This document shows positions 1-8,738 of a stretch of 37,775 nt of DNA, in pieces. Under the pieces are notes generated by a model. The model did not search any database. It had not been told where the DNA came from and was given only the letters and a program-made list of their open reading frames with translations. Location of the stretch: positions 14,889 to 52,663 of the forward strand of contig CACZUS010000033.1 of the NCBI GenBank assembly GCA_902784425.1, written 5' to 3'. Each line of letters starts with the position of its first letter. The stretch's first letter is position 1. Both the position numbers and the translations under genes were made by a program. The stretch is from an uncultured Bacteroidales bacterium (GTDB lineage: Bacteria > Bacteroidota > Bacteroidia > Bacteroidales > Paludibacteraceae).

Positions 1-521
1 CGAAGGCATTCCCATTTTGTCATGAACTAATGTTTAATGTTTATGAAAATATGTTTTATTTGGGTAATGAATCTAATCCTTATTATGCTTTGATATCGAC
101 TAAAAACAATTGCGATCCAGAGTATAAAATTCATGAAAATTGTGAAATAATTGCAAATGGTGCATTCCACTATACTAATAAGGCAACTTCCATCACGATT
201 CCAAATTCTGTTAAAGTGATTGGCGATTACGCATTTTGTTACAGTAAAACGTTACAGTCTATTACGCTTCCAACTTCTTTAAAAGAAATAAATACAGGTA
301 CTTTCTCCAACTGCCCATCTTTAACATCTGTTACTATACCTAATACTGTCACGAAAATAGGTAGTTTTGCCTTCTACAATTGCACGAGTCTAAAATCCAT
401 TGAAGTCCCTAATTCGGTTACCTCAATTGGTGTTTGGACTTTTAAGGGAGTCGAAGATGTTCGTTGTTCTGCTGAGATTAGGGAATGTATGGAATCATTG
501 ACAGGGGAAATATATCGTTAA
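1..521 (+). CDS. Leucine-rich repeat (BspA/LRR_5 type) protein, C-terminal part
   Basis: The reading frame is already open at the left edge (first whole codon at position 3), so this is the C-terminal end of a longer gene and the ATG at 30 is probably internal. The protein shows repeated units of the BspA-like LRR_5 type: ITIPNSVKVIGDYAF, then SITLPTSLKEINTGTF, SVTIPNTVTKIGSFAF and SIEVPNSVTSIGVWTF, spaced about 23-24 residues apart. Such repeats form a solenoid in surface or secreted proteins of Bacteroidales, often in binding roles. No sorting tail follows the last repeat; it ends with a short Cys/Glu-rich stretch. Signal peptide and other domains would lie upstream, outside the window. The family is clear, the ligand and location are not. 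Confidence 0.8.
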   Translation, partial: KAFPFCHELMFNVYENMFYLGNESNPYYALISTKNNCDPEYKIHENCEIIANGAFHYTNKATSITIPNSVKVIGDYAFCYSKTLQSITLPTSLKEINTGTFSNCPSLTSVTIPNTVTKIGSFAFYNCTSLKSIEVPNSVTSIGVWTFKGVEDVRCSAEIRECMESLTGEIYR

Positions 522-552
522 GGTGGACTCTATAAATTTATTTCGTAGGATT
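522..552 (+). repeat. Dispersed intergenic motif, copy A
   Basis: Begins one base after the LRR gene. Its first 18 bases (GGTGGACTCTATAAATTT, 522-539) match copy D upstream of greA with three mismatches. Positions 530-552 match copy B (15364-15386) at 22 of 23 bases. Purely intergenic. Confidence 0.5.
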
Positions 553-601
553 TTAACCCAGTAGGGGCGTGGCGTGCCGAGTCCGTTCCCGTTGTAGTGT
601 G

Positions 602-650
602 AAAAAACGACTTACATTCGCAAGCACCATGCTGATGTAAGTCGTTTTCT
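602..650. terminator. Bidirectional terminator between convergent genes
   Basis: A perfect 14-bp inverted repeat, AAAACGACTTACAT at 604-617 and its complement at 635-648, with a 17-base loop. A-rich on the left and T-rich on the right, so it can end transcripts of both the LRR gene (plus) and the GH30 gene (minus), which converge here. Confidence 0.85.
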
Positions 651-672
651 GATTAATTTATTGGAAGAACCG

Positions 673-2847
673 TTACTTCACTTCTGCCTTAAATGATTTG
701 TCTTTGTTTGATAAAATATAAACGCCGACAGGAAGGTTCATCTTACCGATGGTCTCATTGACGTTTTCATCCTTCGTGAAGGTGATGTTGCCAATCTTCT
801 TTCCTGTTGCATCGTAGATGATATATTCACCCAACGGCTTGCTGTCTGTTTCTGCATGTACACTCTTCACTCCTACTGATTGGGCATTGAAATTAATCCA
901 ATCGATATTTGCATAACTGCCATCGATGACAATGCGCATCGTGTGTTTGCCTTCTGTTAATTTGGCAGTACCATTGACGGTGGTGTATGTATCCCATGAG
1001 CCATCCACATTTGGAACCTTGATCTTTCCCGTGACGTCAGTGCCATCTATCTCTATGTGAAAAGAAGAATTGTCACTTCCAGAAGCTACTCGTGCACTCC
1101 AATCGTAAGTGTCTGAGATCGTTACATTGACTGTATATTCCATCCATTCGCCGGCATTGGTCCATCCAACCATATAACCTCCCTCGTGAGCGGTGATATC
1201 CACTCCTTCCTCTCTGTATTCTTTTCCTTTGTTTTCTTCTTCATCGTCAGAATAAGCAACGCCACTTCCTCCTAAGTCATAATCTTCTGCTTCGATCTTA
1301 CCTGGAATGACGCTTGGTGTCCCATGATATGGAGCTCTTGGCACACGAACGAGAATGGAGACGGATGATTGTCCTTCTTTGCCCTCGTTATCTTTTGCTA
1401 CAGCTGTGATATTATATGTTCCAGCTTTCAGACTGCCGATGTTCTGTGAGTAAGGTGCAGAGGTGCTTTCTCCAATCAGTTCATCGTTGAGATAGAACGT
1501 AACGGATTGTATGCTTCCGTCTTCGTCACTTGCCTCTGCGGTGACTGTGATATCTGAACTCTCATCCAATTTGTCACTTTCTGTTGGTGAGGTGATTTTT
1601 ACCTTTGGCGTACCTTTCTTACCTTGACCGATGAATGTGCTGACACTCTGTCCATCCAATGTAACCTTGAAGGTACTTCCACTGCCTGCGATGTCACTCT
1701 CTTTGGAGACGTTCTTCTGTCCGTTTGTTACATATCGTTCCCAAGTGCTTATTTCCGTGCCAGGTATTGAAAAGGTAATTGTTTGAGATGATGTGTTTTT
1801 GTTAACAGCTACAATCACGATGTCATTATCCTTCTTAAAGGCGGATACATTTACGTTGTTGGCAGGTTTTTGTGTGGCATCGATTCTGACGAAACCAGGA
1901 CGAACGAATTTAGAATAATGTGCAAAACAGTAACCACGTTTAGTCACATTGCCATTATCCTTTATTAAACTATAAGATCGACGGATATACCACCATACAT
2001 AAGTCTGGAAATTGCCGACTACCATCGCATTTGTCATGTGATCGGATACTTCCAAGGCTTCTGGCCATGTGTCGGCATCACTCGAACTATTTGGATAATA
2101 TACCTCCGTCATCCATAGCTCTTTCCCTGCGCCTTTGGATTCCCAAAGAGGATAGGTGAAATTGCTAACTTGTGTGCCGTATAGGTGAGTGGCAAGTATA
2201 TCCAAGTTAGCCAATGCCTTATCATCTTTTAGTATAGGGTCGGAAGTGCTTTTGGTATATTGGAAAGACTCTGGAGCCATTACTCGGCAGTTGATGTCTT
2301 TGGCATAATCCCTCATGAAGGTTGCCATGTCATTGGATGGCCACCAAGTCCAGTCAGATCCATAATCTGGCTCGTTTTGAATGGACATGGCATACAAGTC
2401 GATGCCATTCTGCTTCATATAGTCGATGAATTTGTTCAAATGCTTCACATAGTCGCCATAAGAACTCGTCTTTAATCTTTGTGATGAATTATATGGCTCT
2501 GTCATATTGCTTGGCGGACTCCAAGGGGATGCAAAGACGTAGGCACCTTGCTTTACGGCATATTTAGCCGTTTCAATCTCTTTCGACCAGTTGCTTTCAA
2601 CAGGGTCTACGTGAATACGTAGGACAGATAAACCTAGTTGGTTATCTCCATTATCAAAGGCTGTTTTCCTTTGTGATTCAGATAAGTCATTAATCCATGT
2701 TGGAAAGTTGATTCCTCCAAATCCACGGATGACCTGGTGCTCTTTGTTGATGTCTACATTGACAGTTTGTGCATAAAGCACTGCCGGAAGAAGAGTTAGC
2801 GAGGCCAACAGCCATTTCCTCAAATGTTGCATGATGTGGTTTTTCAT
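673..2847 (-). CDS. Secreted GH30 glucuronoxylan endo-xylanase with Ig-like, CBM6 and T9SS sorting domains
   Basis: A 724-residue secreted xylanase of glycoside hydrolase family 30, closest to the subfamily 8 glucuronoxylanases (XynC type), which cut xylan next to methylglucuronic acid side chains. Order: signal peptide to about residue 26 (ends VLYAQ); (beta/alpha)8 catalytic domain about 28-325 with acid/base E159 in SIQNEP and nucleophile E248 in WMTEVY; the WWYIRRSY segment at 285-292, whose arginine contacts glucuronate in XynC-type enzymes; beta side domain to about 408; Ig-like domain about 414-500; CBM6 about 515-654 (starts GKIEAEDYD); T9SS type A tail about 660-724 (IIYDATGKKIG, LPVGVYIL). 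The tail predicts export by the type IX system. It stands alone, with no SusC/SusD pair nearby. A second ATG six codons in is also possible. Confidence 0.9.
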   Translation of the reverse strand: MKNHIMQHLRKWLLASLTLLPAVLYAQTVNVDINKEHQVIRGFGGINFPTWINDLSESQRKTAFDNGDNQLGLSVLRIHVDPVESNWSKEIETAKYAVKQGAYVFASPWSPPSNMTEPYNSSQRLKTSSYGDYVKHLNKFIDYMKQNGIDLYAMSIQNEPDYGSDWTWWPSNDMATFMRDYAKDINCRVMAPESFQYTKSTSDPILKDDKALANLDILATHLYGTQVSNFTYPLWESKGAGKELWMTEVYYPNSSSDADTWPEALEVSDHMTNAMVVGNFQTYVWWYIRRSYSLIKDNGNVTKRGYCFAHYSKFVRPGFVRIDATQKPANNVNVSAFKKDNDIVIVAVNKNTSSQTITFSIPGTEISTWERYVTNGQKNVSKESDIAGSGSTFKVTLDGQSVSTFIGQGKKGTPKVKITSPTESDKLDESSDITVTAEASDEDGSIQSVTFYLNDELIGESTSAPYSQNIGSLKAGTYNITAVAKDNEGKEGQSSVSILVRVPRAPYHGTPSVIPGKIEAEDYDLGGSGVAYSDDEEENKGKEYREEGVDITAHEGGYMVGWTNAGEWMEYTVNVTISDTYDWSARVASGSDNSSFHIEIDGTDVTGKIKVPNVDGSWDTYTTVNGTAKLTEGKHTMRIVIDGSYANIDWINFNAQSVGVKSVHAETDSKPLGEYIIYDATGKKIGNITFTKDENVNETIGKMNLPVGVYILSNKDKSFKAEVK

Positions 2848-2948
2848 TTCAGTATTACAGTTTTAATTTATATAATAGTGTCTAATATAATGCCGATTAT
2901 ATGGTTCTAATCGTAGAAAACGAGTCTTTTGTTCTCATTCTCACCTTG

Positions 2949-2956
2949 CAAAGATA
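2949..2956 (-). promoter_or_regulatory. Promoter -7 element for the GH30 gene
   Basis: Reads TATCTTTG followed by CA on the minus strand, an exact Bacteroidetes -7 element (TAnnTTTG). It lies about 100 bases upstream of the ATG, giving a leader of roughly 95 nt. No clear -33 element. The rest of 2848-3117, between the GH30 and CapA genes, is AT-rich and shows no other feature. Confidence 0.5.
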
Positions 2957-3117
2957 AAAATACATTCTTTAATTTTGACGATATAAGAAAAAAAATTATA
3001 TTTTCGAGAGATTTTTGCTTTAAAAATCAAAATGAATTCATAGATCCCACCTTGAAAATTATGATTTTTTGTATCTCTCTGTAAATGTGTGAGATAAATG
3101 GATTAAAATAGAATTTG

Positions 3118-4371
3118 ATGACAAAACAGGTTGATAAATTATTGCTATTATTTAGTCTCATTGCCGTGATTCTAATGGCGTGCACTCATCAACAGCCAAC
3201 TCCCAATGAATCGCACGAGATGATGGTGGATACTACTCCCGTCGTCCCGAAGAAAGATACGGTCTACTCTTTGAAGATTAGTGCGGTAGGGGATTTGATG
3301 GTGCATGATTATCAGATACTCAGAGCTCACCGCAGTGACACGGACTCATTTGATTTTTCACCTGTTTTTAAGCAAGTTCAACCCTACTTTGATGAGGCAG
3401 ATATTCTTTTGGGTAACTTGGAGACCGTTTTTGCAGGAAAAGATAATGGAAGAAGCAATAAGGTTCTTGGTTATTCTTCTTTTCCCTATTTTAATTCTCC
3501 GAATGCTTTTGCTGAGACGTTGGCTGAGGTTGGTTTTGATCTTGTGACTACTGCCAATAACCACACGTTGGATGCATATCCGGAGGGCGTGTTTTCCACA
3601 TTGAATTTATTAGATTCATTGGGTATCAGACATGTTGGAACGGCTCGAGATTCAGCAGAAAAACGACAACTATGTCTTATAGAAAAGAATGGAATCCTTG
3701 TTGGATTCTCTGGTTATACCTATAGCTTAAATGGCATTCGTCGTCCGAAAGACAAACCCTATTTAGTGAATGAATTCGTCAATTATGATACGATAAAGAT
3801 AAGAGAGATGTGTGACGAGATTCGTCGACTGAAAGCAGCTGGGGCTGATTTTGTGGTCTCCTATGTTCACATTGGCACAGAGTATCAAAAGAACCCGAAT
3901 GTCTATCAGCGAAGAGTGGCCGATTCTCTTTTTCATGCTGGTGCTCAGTTGATTGTGATGAGTCATCCTCATATCTTGCAAAAGATGGATGTGCTGACAT
4001 CGAAAGACTCTTTGCAGAAGAGTTTGGTGGCTTATTCATTGGGTAATTTCATCTCTTCGCAAGTGGGTACAGAGAGTACGTTTAAAGATATTGGCGCCAT
4101 TTTGGAGGTGGAGGTGAAAAAAAGGAAAGACACTACTTCCATTAGTGCGGTCTCCGTGATTCCCACATACTCTTATTGGAGAAAAGACCATATAGGGGTT
4201 CTCCCAGTCATCAAGGCACATGATACACCAGACAAGGTGATTAAATTAAGGAGGAAAGATACAGTGAAGATTAACAAAGCATATTATCATACATTAGAGG
4301 TACTTCGCGGAGATATGGATAGTACGTTGTGGAAGATTGAAGATGAGCGGTATCGCTTGGAGTGGAAGTGA
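3118..4371 (+). CDS. CapA-family lipoprotein (poly-gamma-glutamate capsule-type metallophosphoesterase fold)
   Basis: A 417-residue member of the CapA/PgsA family (PGA_cap), which has a calcineurin-like phosphoesterase fold. The ATG at 3118 is preferred to a TTG one codon earlier. The N-terminus is a lipoprotein signal with lipobox LMAC (C22). Family motifs are in order: GDLM (D59), GNLET (99-103), NNHTLD (147-152), VHIGTE (250-255) and SHPH (282-285), the metal-site residues expected in this fold. CapA proteins were first linked to poly-gamma-glutamate capsule, but Bacteroidetes have many copies outside any capsule operon. No capB/capC homologues lie nearby, so the substrate here is unknown. 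The stop codon overlaps a repeat motif (4368-4384). Confidence 0.88.
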   Translation: MTKQVDKLLLLFSLIAVILMACTHQQPTPNESHEMMVDTTPVVPKKDTVYSLKISAVGDLMVHDYQILRAHRSDTDSFDFSPVFKQVQPYFDEADILLGNLETVFAGKDNGRSNKVLGYSSFPYFNSPNAFAETLAEVGFDLVTTANNHTLDAYPEGVFSTLNLLDSLGIRHVGTARDSAEKRQLCLIEKNGILVGFSGYTYSLNGIRRPKDKPYLVNEFVNYDTIKIREMCDEIRRLKAAGADFVVSYVHIGTEYQKNPNVYQRRVADSLFHAGAQLIVMSHPHILQKMDVLTSKDSLQKSLVAYSLGNFISSQVGTESTFKDIGAILEVEVKKRKDTTSISAVSVIPTYSYWRKDHIGVLPVIKAHDTPDKVIKLRRKDTVKINKAYYHTLEVLRGDMDSTLWKIEDERYRLEWK

Positions 4372-4384
4372 GTCCTATAAATTT
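4368..4384 (+). repeat. Dispersed intergenic motif, copy C
   Basis: GTGAGTCCTATAAATTT, overlapping the stop codon of the CapA gene. With the inverted copy E (5400-5417) it brackets the PCMD gene. Confidence 0.45.
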
Positions 4385-4416
4385 ATCATTTGTCCGATTA
4401 ATTTCACATTTTAGTT

Positions 4417-4425
4417 TATCTTTGC
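4417..4425 (+). promoter_or_regulatory. Promoter -7 element for the PCMD gene
   Basis: TATCTTTGC, an exact TAnnTTTG element 22 bases before the ATG at 4448. A TTTG at 4389-4392 could be the -33 element, but its 24-base spacing is a little long. Confidence 0.55.
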
Positions 4426-4447
4426 ACGCAAAGGAAAGGCAAATTAT

Positions 4448-5395
4448 ATGAAACGACTTGTATTTATATTGAGTATTTTTTTTAGTATTGGTTTTGCATC
4501 GGCACAATTAGTACCCCTGAATTTTGGCAATTTTGAATCGTGGACTACTCGAAGTGTGAAGGAGTCTGCGATAATTGGTGGCGCGACCAAGAGCATCTAT
4601 GTGTTAGGACCCAGCGAACATATATCGGCAGACAAATTGGCACCCTATCAGTATGGGAAGAAAACGTTTTGGTCTTCTTCTAACACCTATGCCAAGGTGG
4701 CTGGAATCACAAAGGCTAGTTGCTCTGTGGAACCCGAAACACGAGATAGTGGTAAGTGCGCAAGATTAGACACCAGGATTGAGAAAGTGAAGGTGTTGGG
4801 TCTTATCAATGTCTCGGTGCTTGTTTCTGGTAGCTTGTTTACTGGTGAGACGATAGAACCGATTAAATCAGCTGATGATCCTTATTGCAACATCAGTTTT
4901 GGCGTTCCATTCAACAAAAAACCGAAGGCACTCGTATTGGATTATAAATGTAAAATCTCCAAAAACAACTATGTGATGAAAATCTCCGGTATGAGCTCAA
5001 AACGCATTGATGGTGTGCAAGACCGTGCCGAGATCATTGTCTATCTTCAAAAAAGATGGGAGGATGCAGCGGGGAATATTCACGCAGTCCGTGTAGGTAC
5101 CATGCGTACGCAACTGACGGAAGACGTACCAGATTGGAAGAATGCGCAACGAATGGAGATTCATTATGGAAATATCACCCAGACCGATTATTATAAAGAT
5201 TATATGCAGTTGACCAATCGCTATCGTGCCAAGAATAGCAAAGGTATGGTGGTGCCGATACAAGAAGAGGGATGGGGAAGTGAACAAGACACCCCCACTC
5301 ATGTGCTTGTGATGGCAACTGCAGGAAACCACGGTGCGTTTATTGGAACCGTAGGTAATACGTTATGGGTGGATAATATTTGTTTTGAATATTAA
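4448..5395 (+). CDS. Secreted PCMD-domain (putative carbohydrate metabolism) protein
   Basis: A 315-residue exported protein with a signal peptide ending at FASAQ (about residue 20). The remainder fits the PCMD family (putative carbohydrate metabolism domain) found on Bacteroidetes surface proteins. It begins with an NFGNFESWT segment, has ARLDTR in the middle, and ends with the LWVDNICFEY strand typical of this jelly-roll-like fold. PCMD proteins are usually cell-surface lipoproteins, sometimes near glycan utilisation genes; here no lipobox cysteine follows the signal, so it is probably periplasmic or released. It has its own promoter and is followed by a terminator, so it appears monocistronic. 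Biochemical function is not established for the family. Confidence 0.8.
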   Translation: MKRLVFILSIFFSIGFASAQLVPLNFGNFESWTTRSVKESAIIGGATKSIYVLGPSEHISADKLAPYQYGKKTFWSSSNTYAKVAGITKASCSVEPETRDSGKCARLDTRIEKVKVLGLINVSVLVSGSLFTGETIEPIKSADDPYCNISFGVPFNKKPKALVLDYKCKISKNNYVMKISGMSSKRIDGVQDRAEIIVYLQKRWEDAAGNIHAVRVGTMRTQLTEDVPDWKNAQRMEIHYGNITQTDYYKDYMQLTNRYRAKNSKGMVVPIQEEGWGSEQDTPTHVLVMATAGNHGAFIGTVGNTLWVDNICFEY

Positions 5396-5399
5396 AGGT

Positions 5400-5417
5400 G
5401 AATTGATAGGACTCACC
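5400..5417 (-). repeat. Dispersed intergenic motif, copy E (inverted)
   Basis: On the minus strand this reads GGTGAGTCCTATCAATTC, matching copy C in opposite orientation on the other side of the PCMD gene. It also forms a small local hairpin (AGGTGA at 5396-5401, TCACCT at 5413-5418). Confidence 0.45.
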
Positions 5418-5425
5418 TAAAGAAG

Positions 5426-5478
5426 GAGAATCATGCCATTCGAATTTGCATTTGCAGATGGAATAGCATGATTCTCTG
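5426..5478. terminator. Bidirectional terminator between the PCMD gene and xseB
   Basis: Inverted repeat with 15 of 16 paired positions (GAGAATCATGCCATTC at 5426-5441, complement at 5461-5476) followed by TGTTATTTTT. It separates two convergent genes and could serve both directions. Confidence 0.8.
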
Positions 5479-5670
5479 TTATTTTTCCTCTAAAATTGAG
5501 TTAACTTCTTCTGTCGTTTTGTATAGTTTGTCTTTGCAATATTTGATGAGCTCTGTGGCACGTTTGGCCTTCGTGGTGAGCTCATCAATCTCTAATTCAT
5601 TCGCCTCCAACTGAGATAGAATCTCTTCCAACTCCGTAATAGCACTTTTATAATCTTTGATCTTAGCCAT
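5479..5670 (-). CDS. xseB: Exodeoxyribonuclease VII small subunit XseB
   Basis: A 63-residue helical protein with the XseB pattern: an N-terminal YKSAITELEEILSQLE helix, the LEIDELTTKAKRATELIKYCKDKL hairpin, and an acidic C-terminus. XseB binds the large subunit XseA to form exonuclease VII, which degrades single-stranded DNA from both ends. Length is normal for the family. It starts only three bases after the porE stop codon, so it is the last gene of that operon. xseA, often its neighbour, is not in the window; pairing XseB with a secretion gene is odd and is probably only a shared transcript. Confidence 0.9.
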   Translation of the reverse strand: MAKIKDYKSAITELEEILSQLEANELEIDELTTKAKRATELIKYCKDKLYKTTEEVNSILEEK

Positions 5671-5673
5671 ACA

Positions 5674-7653
5674 TTAATACATTTTGTAAGTGGTCTTAAG
5701 CACTCTGAATTCAGTGCGTCGGTTGATAGAGTCTGCAATCTCTTTTTGCTCGTTGCTGATGAGTGAATTGATGTATTCCTCATCGAGGACATCGCCCACC
5801 TTCAAGAAACTATATTTCTTTTGGATGGTTTTATCAACTGTGACGGGTTGAGTCTTTCCATATCCCTTTGCAGTGAGTCGCTCCGCTTCAATTCCTTTCT
5901 TTATAAGGTAATCGACAACAGACTGAGCTCTTTTACCTGAGAGTTGCAAGTTGCCTTCGGCTGATCCGACACGGTCGGTGTGTGCACCAATCTCGATGGT
6001 GATATTTGGATTATCGTTTAGAATCTTCACAAGTTTATCCAATGCCGTAGATGACTCTGGAGTCAGTGTCGCTTTTCCGAATTCGAAGAATATATTATCC
6101 AATCCGACAGGCTTGCTGAGTGATGCCAAATTGAAGTGTATAGGGAAGGTTTTGGAGTCTTCCAAATCCATGGTGACAGCCTCTTCCTTTTGATTCAGAT
6201 ATCCTCTGCAGTTACCCAACATCACATAGTGAACATTCTTGTTGAGTGAAATTTTGAAGGAACCATCCTTTTTGGTGTGTAACTTCATGTTTGTACCATC
6301 ATCACCGACAATTCGGATGGTGGCATCTCCTAGGGGCTCTCCACTTAGGTCGGTTACTTTTCCGTCGATCAGATATTCGATAGGAGGAAGTTCAAATTCA
6401 TATAGCTTGTCATATCCTTTTTTCTCGCCTCTGTTGGATGAGAACATACCTTTCTCCATTCCAGTGATAAAACTGATACCGAAATCATCTCCGTTAGAGT
6501 TGATAGGATACATCATATTGGATACTTCCCATTCGCCATTTTCCAGTTCTGTGGCGTAGAATAGATCTAATCCTCCAAATCCAGGATGTCCGTTGGAAGA
6601 GAAGTAGAGTGTGCCGTCTTCTCTCATGTATGGGAACATCTCGTCGCCTGGCGTGTTGATGCTAGGTCCTAAGTTGACAGGTGCTCCGTATTGAGAACCG
6701 TTTTTCTCACTTCTCCATAAGTCTTTGCCACCAAATCCTCCAGGAAGGTCGGACACGAAGTATAGATATTTATCATCAGGTGATACTGTTGGGTGTGCAA
6801 AGGTGATGGAACTATCTTCTGATAATTTCACTTCTGTCACCTTACCCCATTTACCCCCGGAACGAGTTACTGTGCATATCTGTGCACCACGATTTTCACC
6901 CTTCTCCACATAACAACGTGTGAAATACATGGTCTTACCATCAGCAGAGAAGGATACGGAACCCTCGTCGAGGTCGGTGTTGATATCCCCTTCCACTGGT
7001 TCTATGTTATCCCACTCACCGAGAGCGTTGCGTCTTGCCGAGTAGATGTCGTTGTTTCTCACACCTGTGATTTTGCTAGCATTACCGCCGATTTCTTTGT
7101 TTTCACGGGTGGAGTTGAAATAGACGATATCTGGATCTCCGCCAGGAAATGCTGGTGAGAATTCAGTTCTCTTTGAAGCAAACTTAGTTTGCTTGGAAAC
7201 GATATAGCGGGTAGGGTGTTCTTTCCATTCAGCAGCATCCAGAGATGACTGTTTGCCGTTGATTGCACGAATATCATCTGGATGATTTTGTAGGTAGATG
7301 TCATATTGAGCGATGGCATCTTTCTCCTTTTTATTTTTCCTTAGGGCATCAGCGTAGTAGAGGTATACGATAGAGTCCTTATAGTTGTAACGAACAGCGT
7401 TCGAAAAAGCTCTCTCTGCCTTTTCGTTTTCGTTGATAAGACTGTAGCATAAACCCAAACGGAAAGCAGAGTATGCTTTCGTCTGACGGTCTTTCACCTT
7501 TACTTTTGGATATATCTTGTTATAGATGGTTGCGGCGTTGAAATATTCGCCGACCTCATATTTCTTATCTGCTTTCTTTAGTTTTTGCTTGATGGAGCAA
7601 CCTGAGAAAAGCAGTGCGGGAAGCAATAATAAGATTAAATATTTGAAACGCAT
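5674..7653 (-). CDS. porE: PorE-type T9SS lipoprotein (TPR, PD40 propeller, CRD, OmpA domain)
   Basis: A 659-residue lipoprotein (lipobox LFSGC, C19) with the domain order of Porphyromonas gingivalis PorE: TPR repeats about 25-140; a beta-propeller of PD40/WD40-like repeats about 160-420 (FSADGKTMYFTR, VSPDDKYLYFVSD and LYFSSNGHPGFGG blades); a carboxypeptidase-regulatory-like beta-sandwich about 425-505; and an OmpA-type peptidoglycan-binding domain about 520-655 with D560 in HTDRVG, R575 in LSGKRA and the NRRTEFR end motif. PorE is an outer-membrane-associated periplasmic protein of the type IX secretion machinery that ties it to peptidoglycan. The sorting-tail cargos elsewhere in this window fit that role. 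It lies downstream of thiL (50 bases) with no promoter visible between. A general OmpA/PD40 protein is the alternative. Confidence 0.85.
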   Translation of the reverse strand: MRFKYLILLLLPALLFSGCSIKQKLKKADKKYEVGEYFNAATIYNKIYPKVKVKDRQTKAYSAFRLGLCYSLINENEKAERAFSNAVRYNYKDSIVYLYYADALRKNKKEKDAIAQYDIYLQNHPDDIRAINGKQSSLDAAEWKEHPTRYIVSKQTKFASKRTEFSPAFPGGDPDIVYFNSTRENKEIGGNASKITGVRNNDIYSARRNALGEWDNIEPVEGDINTDLDEGSVSFSADGKTMYFTRCYVEKGENRGAQICTVTRSGGKWGKVTEVKLSEDSSITFAHPTVSPDDKYLYFVSDLPGGFGGKDLWRSEKNGSQYGAPVNLGPSINTPGDEMFPYMREDGTLYFSSNGHPGFGGLDLFYATELENGEWEVSNMMYPINSNGDDFGISFITGMEKGMFSSNRGEKKGYDKLYEFELPPIEYLIDGKVTDLSGEPLGDATIRIVGDDGTNMKLHTKKDGSFKISLNKNVHYVMLGNCRGYLNQKEEAVTMDLEDSKTFPIHFNLASLSKPVGLDNIFFEFGKATLTPESSTALDKLVKILNDNPNITIEIGAHTDRVGSAEGNLQLSGKRAQSVVDYLIKKGIEAERLTAKGYGKTQPVTVDKTIQKKYSFLKVGDVLDEEYINSLISNEQKEIADSINRRTEFRVLKTTYKMY

Positions 7654-7703
7654 ATTGTATTATATTGTTGTCAGTGATAAAACGGATGTTTGCATCTTTT
7701 ATT

Positions 7704-8738
7704 TTAGCTTAAAGAGTTCCATCCTTGTGCTTTCAAATCTATTTCATCGCCTTGACGGGTGATGAGACGGCAACCAAGTGCTTTGTCGGTGGTGTGTCCG
7801 ATGACTTTGATTCCCGGAATCTTTTGAACAATTTCGTTCGCAGACAATGGAACGGTGAAGAGCAGTTCATAATCTTCGCCTCCGTTGAGAGCAGCGGTTG
7901 TTAAGTTCATATTAAATTCCTCTGCCATCACAGCCGTTTGATAGTCGATTGGAATACGATCTTCATACACGCGGCAACCTAATCCGCTTTGATTGCAGAT
8001 GTGTAGCAATTCGGAGGATAATCCGTCGGAGATATCCATCATTGCGGTTGGTAGGATATTGTTTTTCGCCAACTCCTCGATGATATCTTTTCTTGCTTCT
8101 GGTTTTAGTTGGCGTTCGATGATGTATTCTTTCCCTGCGAAATCAGGTTGGATCGATTCGTCACCTTTGAAGATGTTCTTCTCGCGTTCCAAGAGGAGAA
8201 GACCCATGTAGGCTGCACCAAGGTCGCCCGACACACAGAAGAGGTCGGTGTTTTGAGCACTGTTCCTTTGAACGACTTTCCCTTTTTCTCCTTCACCAAT
8301 GCAAGTGATGCTGATGGTCAGTCCTGTCAGTGAGGCAGAGGTGTCGCCACCCACCAAATCCACTCCGTATTTTTCACAGGCAAGTCGGATGCCAGCATAT
8401 ATCTCGTCAAGATCCTCTATGGAGAAACGTTTGGAGATACCTAAAGAGACTGTGATTTGTTTGGGTTGCCCATTCATAGCGTATATGTCAGAGAAATTGA
8501 CAATGGCCGATTTGTAACCCAAATGCATGAGCGGGCAATAGGTTAAATCGAAATGAACCCCCTCTAAAAGCAAGTCGGTTGTTACCAGCACTTGTTTGTC
8601 TTTGTAGTCGAGGATGGCAGCATCATCGCCAACACCCTTTAGTGTGGATTCGTTTTTTAACGTGAAGGATTCGGTTAAGTGTTTAATCAGTCCGAATTCA
8701 CCCAATGTAGATATCTCGGTTCTCTCTTTATTTCCCAT
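7704..8738 (-). CDS. thiL: Thiamine-phosphate kinase ThiL
   Basis: ThiL phosphorylates thiamine phosphate to thiamine diphosphate with ATP, the last step of cofactor synthesis. The chosen start (ATG complement at 8736-8738, MGNKERTE) gives 344 residues, the usual length. It overlaps the end of the upstream DUF3256 gene by 11 bases, as expected for translational coupling; a longer frame up to 8822 exists but adds a Lys-rich stretch absent from the family. Motifs: GVGDDAAIL (35-43), TTDLLLEGVHF (53-63), VGGDTSAS, MMDISDGLSSEL and LNGGEDYELLF, the AIR-synthase-like Mg-ATP and substrate sites. No thiamine riboswitch was seen. Confidence 0.93.
   Translation of the reverse strand: MGNKERTEISTLGEFGLIKHLTESFTLKNESTLKGVGDDAAILDYKDKQVLVTTDLLLEGVHFDLTYCPLMHLGYKSAIVNFSDIYAMNGQPKQITVSLGISKRFSIEDLDEIYAGIRLACEKYGVDLVGGDTSASLTGLTISITCIGEGEKGKVVQRNSAQNTDLFCVSGDLGAAYMGLLLLEREKNIFKGDESIQPDFAGKEYIIERQLKPEARKDIIEELAKNNILPTAMMDISDGLSSELLHICNQSGLGCRVYEDRIPIDYQTAVMAEEFNMNLTTAALNGGEDYELLFTVPLSANEIVQKIPGIKVIGHTTDKALGCRLITRQGDEIDLKAQGWNSLS

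Noticed and set aside
3115-3117. TTG as start codon of the CapA gene
   Set aside because: The ATG directly after it (3118) is preferred; TTG starts are rare in this phylum.
7526-7762. Open frames opposite porE and thiL
   Set aside because: Low complexity and opposite strand to strongly supported genes; no promoter.
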